Below, piece after piece: positions 7,306 through 12,513 of a stretch of DNA of 12,978 bases. Source of the stretch: Verrucomicrobia bacterium UBA1731 (GTDB lineage: Bacteria > Verrucomicrobiota > Kiritimatiellia > RFP12 > UBA1067); the NCBI GenBank assembly GCA_002317575.1, contig DCIH01000052.1, positions 3,229 to 16,206 on the forward strand, written 5' to 3'. Both the position numbers and the translations under genes were made by a program. How positions within the stretch are numbered: the stretch's first letter is position 1; every line of letters starts with the position of its first letter. The notes beneath the pieces were generated by a model, which saw only the letters and a list, made by a program, of their open reading frames with translations, did not search any database and was not told the origin of the DNA.

Positions 7306-8463
7306 CTAACCGCGCACAGAGCGAACATTGCACGCCACGACACCGGACTTCCCGAGGCCATCCATGTCCGCGCCATCATACACAAGGCATGGCCGCGCCG
7401 CGGACTTCTCTTGGCGGCAATATTCTTCAAGATTGGCGATCAGGTTTTTTGAATACGTCATGGCGGACTTGATTTCGGACGGAACGATCTTGCCGCTCTC
7501 CAGACGAATCAAATCGACTTCAAACCCCTTTTCCGTCCGGTAAAAATAAAGTCGCGGGTCTCTCGCCCGGTTGGAATCCCGCTTGTAGGCCTCCATAACC
7601 GCGAGATTTTCGAAAAGATTCCCGCGCAACGGGTGCGACACAAGCTGCTCGGGCGTCTCAATTCCGAGCAGATAGACGGCCAGTCCCGGCTCGGTGAAAT
7701 ACACTTTCGGCGACTTCACCAGACGCTTGGCGATATTCGAATGATACGGCTGCAGACGATAGATCAAGAACGACGACTCGAGCACGGACATCCACGAGGA
7801 AATCGTCGTCGACGACACGCCCACCTCGCCCGCCAACGCCGAAAAATTCACCAGTTGTCCGACGCGTCCCGCCAAAAGCGTGACGAAGCGCTCGAACAGA
7901 ATGAGGTCCTTGACGTTGACGATGCGGCGCACGTCGCGCTCGACGTACGTCCGGAAATAGTTCCGGTAGTAAAGAGTCGGGTTCTTTTTCGTGGCCCACA
8001 ACTCGGGCATGAGCCCACGATGGAGAATCTCATCCGTGGACCGCTTCAACGCATCCTCGCGGATTTCGGACAATGAAAGCGGCATGAGATCAAGTATGCA
8101 GCAGCGTCCCGCCAGCGACTCGTCCACTGCCGCGGCCAGTTCCGCCTGTTGGCTGCCCGTCACCACGAACTGCCCCGGTCGTTTGCCGTTTTCGTCCACG
8201 ATCACCTGTACCTGCGCAAGGATTTCCGGAAACCGCTGAACTTCGTCGATGATCAAGGGCGACGGGAACCGGCGGAAGAACGCCTTGTAGTCGTATTGCG
8301 CGAGCTCGCGCGTTTCCTTGTCCTCCAGATTCGCATAGTGGAATCCGTTGGCGAACAGCTTCGCCAGCGTCGTTTTTCCAGACTGTCGAGGTCCATAGAC
8401 GACAACAACGGCATACTCCGCCAAAACTTCGGAAAATTTGCCAACAATCTCGCGATCAATCAT
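7306..8463 (-). CDS. DUF4143-type AAA ATPase (AAA_14/DUF4143)
   Basis: A 385-residue protein. The N-terminal AAA domain has Walker A GPRQSGKTT (24-32), Walker B PLIIDEVQRFP (69-79) and a sensor-like VVTGSQQ (100-106). A winged-helix segment follows (about 195-235). The C-terminal DUF4143 part has FEVDLI (D317) and PSEIKSA (E330, K332), arranged like a PD-(D/E)xK nuclease core. The ribosome site is AAGGA and the ATG is at 8463. Such ATPases are common, often multi-copy accessory genes whose biological role is unsettled. A link to defence or mobile DNA has been suggested from domain content. It stands alone with its own promoter and is bracketed by direct repeats, which fits gain as a cassette. 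Family call is very good; function is open. Confidence 0.92.
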   Translation of the reverse strand: MIDREIVGKFSEVLAEYAVVVVYGPRQSGKTTLAKLFANGFHYANLEDKETRELAQYDYKAFFRRFPSPLIIDEVQRFPEILAQVQVIVDENGKRPGQFVVTGSQQAELAAAVDESLAGRCCILDLMPLSLSEIREDALKRSTDEILHRGLMPELWATKKNPTLYYRNYFRTYVERDVRRIVNVKDLILFERFVTLLAGRVGQLVNFSALAGEVGVSSTTISSWMSVLESSFLIYRLQPYHSNIAKRLVKSPKVYFTEPGLAVYLLGIETPEQLVSHPLRGNLFENLAVMEAYKRDSNRARDPRLYFYRTEKGFEVDLIRLESGKIVPSEIKSAMTYSKNLIANLEEYCRQEKSAARPCLVYDGADMDGLGKSGVVACNVRSVRG

Positions 8464-8487
8464 GATTTATTCCTTCAAACAGGTACC

Positions 8488-8517
8488 ATCATACCACTTT
8501 TACGGCGTATTTTTCAA
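8488..8517 (-). promoter_or_regulatory. Sigma70-type promoter of the DUF4143 gene
   Basis: On the minus strand, TTGAAA (8517-8512), an 18-bp spacer and TATGAT (8493-8488) lie 25 bp before the ATG at 8463. Each box has five of six consensus bases. Confidence 0.65.
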
Positions 8518-8566
8518 GTACAATTTCAGAATTACGCCAACCGCGCAACGCACGCGCCCCCTACCC

Positions 8567-8591
8567 GTAGACGCGACGTCCTCGTCGCGTC
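8567..8591 (+). repeat. REP-like hairpin, GTAG head (copy 3)
   Basis: GTAG (8567-8570) overlaps a perfect 9-bp stem GACGCGACG (8570-8578) / CGTCGCGTC (8583-8591) with a TCCT loop. Length is again 25 nt. Confidence 0.6.
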
Positions 8592-8655
8592 AAGCGCATC
8601 TCCGTGGCGCGGGACGTGTCGGCCCGCGCGTCGCTTCTCCTGTCAGGACGCCTCT

Positions 8656-8696
8656 CGCCCCCTAAAAGCTAACAGCTCTAAGCTAAAAGCTTTCTC
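8656..8696 (+). repeat. 41-bp dispersed repeat, right copy
   Basis: Direct copy of 7215-7255 with two differences. AGCT stands at 8667, 8674, 8681 and 8688, a perfect 7-nt period over four units. Confidence 0.75.
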
Positions 8697-8722
8697 CCAC
8701 CCCTTCAACCTTCCATCTGTGC

Positions 8723-8728
8723 TATACT
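8723..8728 (+). promoter_or_regulatory. Possible -10 box of the truncated glycosyltransferase gene
   Basis: TATACT ends 7 nt before the ATG at 8736, so transcription would begin at or next to the start codon, giving a leaderless mRNA. No Shine-Dalgarno is present in CTTCCCGCC before the ATG, which agrees. No good -35 is seen. Confidence 0.35.
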
Positions 8729-8735
8729 TCCCGCC

Positions 8736-8882
8736 ATGTCCACACCGCCGATTTTGTTCATGATCTTCCGCCGCCCGGAAAACACCGCACGCGTGTTCGA
8801 GGCCATCCGCGCCGCGCATCCGGCCTCACCTACGCACACCAATTTCTCGTACGCTTCGCACGCCCCTTCGCCGGCGCATTAA
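8736..8882 (+). pseudogene. N-terminal remnant of a glycosyltransferase
   Basis: A plus-strand reading frame of 48 codons. Residues 5-23 read PILFMIFRRPENTARVFEA and continue IRAAHPA, which matches from memory the start of a bacterial glycosyltransferase family (typically PVLFLIFNRPETTARVFEAIR..KP, then an ADGPR motif). Similarity ends near residue 30 (about 8825). What follows is not family-like and reaches a stop at 8882. The rest of the gene is absent. Instead, the tail of an opposite-strand glycosyltransferase gene lies against it. This looks like a 5' stub left when another segment replaced the body of the gene. Whether it is still translated is unknown. Confidence 0.55.
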
Positions 8883-8899
8883 CGGCAACCAAAACATCC

Positions 8900-9843
8900 T
8901 CAAACGAAATCTTTTCCGCTGGCTTCCCGGCTGGCGCGCGAATAGAATTTGTGCCGAATTTCGGCCAACACGAAACGAAATCCTCCGTGCGTATAACACC
9001 ATAGAGCTTGACGCGGATACCACGAAAAATAGCGCCAAAGTCGACAGAACAAAATTTGGAAATAATGCTTCTTGCTAGACGCCAGCATCTTTGCCTCAAG
9101 ATCTGGATCAAAATCAAGCAGGTTTCGGATATTCTGCAAGTTGACCTCATCACCATTAACTTCATTAATGGCGCTCAAAGCCCCAACGGATGTAGCCGCT
9201 GTAACGACATTGCGGTATGCGCCATTGGGAACTTGGCAGACGGGTGTCCCCTTCCTGGCCGCGCAAAACCAAAGCCAGAAATCGTCGTTCGTGGGCGTCA
9301 ACCGCAATGCCAATCCCAAATCCGACACAATTGGGTCTAAAACACCAGCCGGATAAAGCGCCCCCCCCCGCCAACCACAATGCGTAGATAAGGGAACCCA
9401 CAGACAAACCCTAAATTCCCTGTTGTGCGGCGCCAAGCGTTATTTTTTCGATACAAATCGCAAACACAATGGGAAAATACAACATCAGGATCCCTCTCGT
9501 GAGCATCCTTCAACTTACGAATAGTGTCAATTGGATAGACAACATCATCATCAACCGTTATGATAACGGAGCGGGGATAAGCCGCGAATGCAGGCAAAAT
9601 TTTCGTAAACACCCGCATGGTTTCAGTAAAGCGAATTTCCAATTCACCGCCAAAATCACCTGTTAATTTTCGAACCGAATCCGGAACATCATCAATGCCA
9701 TGAGGGAATTTCTCACGCTCCAACCAAAGAATGAACAAATCTTCTGGGGCTTTCTGGCACAAAACAGACTCAATGGCCGGAACTATACTCGGTATTCTTT
9801 GCGGAAACGATGTCATCGATATCACATATTTCGGATCAGCCAT
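8900..9843 (-). CDS. Glycosyltransferase interrupted at a G9 tract (candidate phase-variable)
   Basis: The protein starts MADPKYVISMTSFPQRI and has FILWLEREKFP (37-47) and the DxD-like VDDDVVYP (97-104), as in a family of capsule or LPS glycosyltransferases. As given, the frame runs through nine G (9369-9361) and stops at 9337, making 168 residues. In the next frame the family-like sequence resumes exactly at the tract: GALYPAGVLDP, then NDDFWLWFCA, a VNLQNIRNLLD segment and a basic C-terminus ending at 8900. Ten G (or seven) would join the parts into 314 (or 313) residues. Start ATG 9843 has GAAGGGG upstream; an alternative ATG at 9864 overlaps the GT8 stop as ATGA. The second gene of the GT8 operon, it probably acts on surface glycan. 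The frame is OFF as sequenced, unless the run length is a sequencing error or ribosomes slip on it. Confidence 0.8.
9361..9369. repeat. Homopolymer C9/G9 tract inside a glycosyltransferase gene
   Basis: Nine consecutive C on the plus strand (G on the coding strand) lie exactly where two glycosyltransferase reading frames must be joined. Runs of this kind are the classic substrate for slipped-strand mispairing in phase-variable surface-glycan genes. Confidence 0.85.
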
Positions 9844-9860
9844 ACACACCCCTTCACCAT

Positions 9861-10844
9861 TCATTTCCCGAAACCTTCCATACACCGCAAATGGCGCGGC
9901 AGCGATTCGTTGAACACGCCCCTTCCCGTGGCTTTCAACCACCGCTTAAACAACCAACGGCAAGGCGGCAATCGGAAAATCATCAGGAAAATGGACCTGC
10001 CGATGATAATCTCTTTAGCGCCATAAAATCTACGCAATGACTGCCACCTGGATTCTCCGAAACATTCGGCGCACATTTCAAACCACAGCAGTTGCGTGTC
10101 CGTCAGCATGTGCGTCATCTTGCTGCAGCGCCAAGGGGCTTCCCCCGCGTAATGAAGGACCTTCGTCGTCTTGTTCACGCCCAGACGGGGAAACACTTGC
10201 CAACGATCGGGCAACAGGGCAACGCGTTTCGCCAGAACGCCATACATCATCGATTGGTCTGCACAATGAAAACCATGGTATTTCCGACCGAATTCGAATA
10301 CGGCCGAAAATGCGTTTTCACGCCGAATGGCATCCAGGTTGTACACCGAAATGCCCGTGCAAAAATAATTCTCGGCGTCAAACGGAAGGCCATTCTCGGA
10401 AAACCACTTCCGCTCCATTTCCAGCGTACCCGCAGAATGTTCCTTGACACAACCAACAAGTTCCACGTCGCCGCAAAGTCCCCACAACGCAACAATGTCG
10501 TCCATCCAAAGAACGTCCACATCCACGTATACGACATACCGGGAAGGAGCCAGAATATCCGGCAACAGCAAACGCGCATACGCCATCTGAGAAGAATAAT
10601 ATGTCGGATAGTCCGACAAATCCACACCAGCCATATCATGGAACAACACGTCGGATTTCGGGTGACATTTTTTGATGGCCATATCCAACGCCTGTCTGTC
10701 CTCGTCATGAAATCCAAGCGTCAACAAATTAAACCGCAAACGGGCTTCTTGCTGCGCATGCTTTGCGATGCTACACGCCGTCACCATCATGCCGCAAAAA
10801 TAATTTCGGTCGGCCGCCAACGCTATTTCAACGACATCGTCCAT
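9861..10844 (-). CDS. Glycosyltransferase family 8 protein
   Basis: A 327-residue GT8 enzyme (LgtC/GspA-like). EIALAADRNYFCGMMVTACSI (6-26) forms the nucleotide-sugar-binding start. YVVYVDVDVLW (103-113) carries the metal-binding DVD (108-110). CADQSMMYGVL (194-204) and VLHYAG (229-234, H231) are the other family landmarks. The basic, hydrophobic C-terminus (about 278-305) suggests membrane association. GT8 enzymes transfer hexoses from UDP- or other NDP-sugars, typically to LPS core or capsule. The start is uncertain: ATG 10844 lacks a ribosome site, while GTG 10859 overlaps the stop of a 14-codon ORF as GTGA and would add five residues. The next gene starts 17 bp after its stop. Base composition is AT-richer than the sugar operon, which suggests transfer. 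Confidence 0.9.
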   Translation of the reverse strand: MDDVVEIALAADRNYFCGMMVTACSIAKHAQQEARLRFNLLTLGFHDEDRQALDMAIKKCHPKSDVLFHDMAGVDLSDYPTYYSSQMAYARLLLPDILAPSRYVVYVDVDVLWMDDIVALWGLCGDVELVGCVKEHSAGTLEMERKWFSENGLPFDAENYFCTGISVYNLDAIRRENAFSAVFEFGRKYHGFHCADQSMMYGVLAKRVALLPDRWQVFPRLGVNKTTKVLHYAGEAPWRCSKMTHMLTDTQLLWFEMCAECFGESRWQSLRRFYGAKEIIIGRSIFLMIFRLPPCRWLFKRWLKATGRGVFNESLPRHLRCMEGFGK

Positions 10845-10855
10845 AGGAGGATCAT

Positions 10856-10900
10856 TCACCCGTTCCAGGTCACAATCAAGATTGACAAATCCCTTAACAT
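10856..10900 (-). CDS. 14-codon ORF resembling a GT2 N-terminus, possible leader or gene stub
   Basis: ATG at 10900, 13 nt after the -10 box, opens a 14-codon frame ending RDLSILIVTWNG and then TGA. That string is what a family 2 glycosyltransferase usually starts with. The stop overlaps the possible GTG start of GT8. It could be a remnant of a deleted GT2 gene that kept its promoter, a short leader coupling GT8 translation, or chance. Confidence 0.35.
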   Translation of the reverse strand: MLRDLSILIVTWNG

Positions 10901-10913
10901 GCTTGTTGCCCGC

Positions 10914-10942
10914 ATTATAACGCATTTCAAAAAGTCTTTCAA
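10914..10942 (-). promoter_or_regulatory. Near-consensus sigma70 promoter of the GT8 operon
   Basis: On the minus strand, TTGAAA (10942-10937), a 17-bp spacer and TATAAT (10919-10914) form the best promoter in the window, 69 bp before the GT8 ATG. It lies inside the longer open frame that could extend GT8 upstream, which argues against that extension. Confidence 0.75.
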
Positions 10943-11425
10943 ACGCACCGCGCAAAAACCGCAAAGTCCGTTCCCGAACCCAAACGCTTCGGCCACGCCG
11001 AAGTGCTCAAGAATCTCCCGCCCGGTTGGTCGAAGCCCGGAAAATGACTTGCGTGCGTTCCGTCGCTGATGGCTCCGCGCCTGCCTCCATCTCGAAAAGG
11101 CCATGTGCCTTTTCCCTGCGGCAGGATCGCCCTTCTCCCGCTGACGTCCCGGGCGAAGCCCTGGTCGGAGACGCGACGGCGGAGGCACGAGGAGGAGCGG
11201 AGTGAGCGACGGGAGCGGGACGTCGACGGCGCCGCAGAGCGGCGGCAGTCGGCGACGGGAGGTATTCCGACCAAGCCGAATGCCGGCGATCTGCGGATGC
11301 CGGCGGCGCCTATGCTTCCGTCGCGAACGGGAGCGACGACGACGCCTTCGCCGTCGCGTCCCCGACGTCACCCGTGCCACCGCGGGAAACGTGTCGATTG
11401 AGGCGGGTGTTCCGATGAACTGTCA

Positions 11426-11497
11426 GCGCGGTTGCCCGCGACCGCACCCGAAGGCAATCTTCCGATTGCCGAGCGGTGCGGGCACGGGCAACCGCGC
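11426..11497. repeat. 72-nt imperfect palindrome
   Basis: The outer stem is 13 bp without mismatch: GCGCGGTTGCCCG (11426-11438) with CGGGCAACCGCGC (11485-11497). A middle stem pairs CCGCAC (11442-11447) with GTGCGG (11476-11481). The inner stem GGCAATC (11453-11459) / GATTGCC (11464-11470) closes a TTCC loop. Neither strand has a T-run after it, so it is not a standard terminator. It may be a structured RNA or a mobile-element end. Confidence 0.6.
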
Positions 11498-11596
11498 GGC
11501 AGGTCGCGGAACGTGACGCCGCGACGACGTTTTCCGCAGCGTCGGACAGCACGCCATACGGACAAGAGCGGCACCGGAGAAGGAAACCGCCAGGGC

Positions 11597-11629
11597 CGCC
11601 AATCCGCAGTTCGGGACGAACTGCTCTAC
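11597..11629 (-). repeat. 33-bp direct repeat, unit 1, with GTAG hairpin on minus strand
   Basis: Identical to 11646-11678. On the minus strand it starts GTAG at 11629, then A plus an 8-bp stem GCAGTTCG/CGAACTGC around TCC. The 25-nt head part (11629-11605) matches the other REP-like units in layout. A CGGATTGGCG tail follows and is shared with the hairpin at 7166-7200. Confidence 0.75.
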
Positions 11630-11645
11630 GGTTCCGGCGTCAGCA

Positions 11646-11678
11646 CGCCAATCCGCAGTTCGGGACGAACTGCTCTAC
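11646..11678 (-). repeat. 33-bp direct repeat, unit 2
   Basis: Perfect copy of 11597-11629, separated from it by 16 nt. Paired REP units of this kind resemble BIME-type clusters. Confidence 0.75.
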
Positions 11679-11694
11679 TGTGAGGGGCGCCTCT

Positions 11695-11719
11695 GAAGCG
11701 GCGAGGGCGCCGCTTCTCC
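11695..11719 (-). repeat. REP-like hairpin, GGAG head, inverted copy
   Basis: The minus strand reads GGAG (11719-11716) into the same GAAGCGGCG/CGCCGCTTC stem as 7113-7137, with a one-base loop change (CCCT for CCCC). The flanking CAGAGGCG is also shared. It lies 16 nt beyond the 33-bp repeats. Confidence 0.6.
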
Positions 11720-11846
11720 TGTCAGTACGCCTCAGAGCGATTCGCCAATCGCGCCCCCGCGCGCCGCGCCCGCCGCACGCCGCCCCGAAACGCGGGCGCG
11801 CCGCGGACGCCGCCCTTCAACCAGCTCGCCCTCGCCTTCACGCACC

Positions 11847-11873
11847 ATTCACGTGATTCACGCGATTTGGGCG
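11847..11873. repeat. Three degenerate 9-nt units
   Basis: ATTCACGTG, ATTCACGCG and ATTTGGGCG follow each other just beyond the stop codon of the HTH gene. Low-level evidence only. Confidence 0.35.
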
Positions 11874-11877
11874 TTAC

Positions 11878-12513
11878 TTACGGCTCGAGAATGTCATCAA
11901 CCGAGCATCCGAGCGTACGGGATAGCGTGCGGAGAGTCTCTCCGGCCGCACGATTGATATTCTTACGGCGCTGTTCATACATTTGAATTGAGCGCAAGCC
12001 GATGCCGGAAGCGGCGGCGAGTTCCGACTGAGAGCAACCAAAAGCCGTGCGAATCCGTTTCAGCCGCGTTTCTGGAATATTTTCCAAGAGCATCTTGTCC
12101 GCCGTTTCAAAGAATCGTTCTTCCGGTGCCTCGTGGTAGGTTCCGTACATTTGCATGAGAGTTTCGAAGGGAATTACCGAATGGATTTCGCGGAAAGTTC
12201 GGTTAGAATGCCATTGGTAGCTCGCGAGTATCCATCCCGCCCAGTATTCCGGGCTTCTTTTCAGAATTGGACGGGCGACGGGGAAACGCGATCGGGACAT
12301 TTTCTCCGTGAGAACGCGTTGCGCGAGTTCGATGCCGGAAAGTCCGAGGATGATGGTTTTGTCGCCGCGTTCAATCTGCCCGCAGGCGGATGACGTGAGG
12401 AACAGCGGAAAGAATTCATCCGCATCCATTTTCATGTCGTGGACGGCATAGTCAATCATATCCGCCATTTGCGAGCGGGCGTCAGACAGGAGTGTTTCTG
12501 GGTAGGCGTGCAT
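11878..12513 (-). CDS. XRE-type helix-turn-helix protein paired with DUF3990
   Basis: A 211-residue protein. The N-terminal 1-70 segment (SQMADMIDYAVHDMKMDADE, then a GLSGIELAQRVL end) resembles the small DUF3791-type domain often found beside DUF3990, a likeness from memory. The middle has EYWAGWILASYQWHSNRTF (89-107), a conserved block of this gut-bacterial family. The C-terminal 150-211 is an HTH: TRLKRIRTAFGCSQSELAAA (149-168), SGIGLRSIQMYEQRRKNINRA, ending LGCSVDDILE. It overlaps the end of the DUF3990 gene by 32 bp, so the two are co-translated. The ATG at 12513 has only a weak ribosome site (GGAAAG), as expected for a coupled gene. It could bind DNA as an autoregulator and neutralise its partner. 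That role is inferred from context. Confidence 0.8.
   Translation of the reverse strand: MHAYPETLLSDARSQMADMIDYAVHDMKMDADEFFPLFLTSSACGQIERGDKTIILGLSGIELAQRVLTEKMSRSRFPVARPILKRSPEYWAGWILASYQWHSNRTFREIHSVIPFETLMQMYGTYHEAPEERFFETADKMLLENIPETRLKRIRTAFGCSQSELAAASGIGLRSIQMYEQRRKNINRAAGETLRTLSRTLGCSVDDILEP

Larger units (their letters stand above)
8464..8735. other. Repeat-bearing intergenic region upstream of the ATPase gene
   Basis: It holds the ATPase promoter, a GTAG hairpin (8567-8591), a 7-bp-stem hairpin (8607-8613 with 8623-8629), a CTTCTCCTGTCAG string shared in type with the GGAG hairpins (about 8634-8646), and the second 41-bp repeat (8656-8696). No gene is seen. Confidence 0.55.
10945..11877. 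other. Long gene-free region with many inverted repeats
   Basis: About 930 bp. All six frames give only Arg/Pro-rich or otherwise unfamily-like sequence. It holds a GAAAAGG hairpin (11094-11100 with 11108-11114), an inverted pair GACGTCCC/GGGACGTC (11143-11150, 11217-11224), a 72-nt imperfect palindrome (11426-11497), two 33-bp direct repeats (11597-11678), an inverted GGAG hairpin (11695-11719) and three 9-nt units (11847-11873). It is the upstream side of the GT8 promoter and the downstream side of the DUF3990/HTH pair. Confidence 0.6.

Noticed and set aside
8830..9165. Minus-strand 111-codon frame overlapping the end of the glycosyltransferase
   Set aside because: The other frame (ending at 8900) continues the family-like C-terminus. 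This one shows no recognisable sequence.
10845..10964. Extension of GT8 upstream to a non-ATG start near 10964
   Set aside because: A near-consensus promoter lies inside the extension and GT8 similarity begins at about 10844. The NAGNKHVKGF stretch is reported separately as a curiosity.
11069..11516. Overlapping Arg-rich frames in the gene-free region
   Set aside because: They are made of low-complexity GC-rich spacer with inverted repeats, and show no ribosome sites or family features.
11597..11678. CRISPR array
   Set aside because: There are only two repeat units, the spacer is 16 nt, and no cas genes are seen. The palindromic unit with GTAG head fits REP better.
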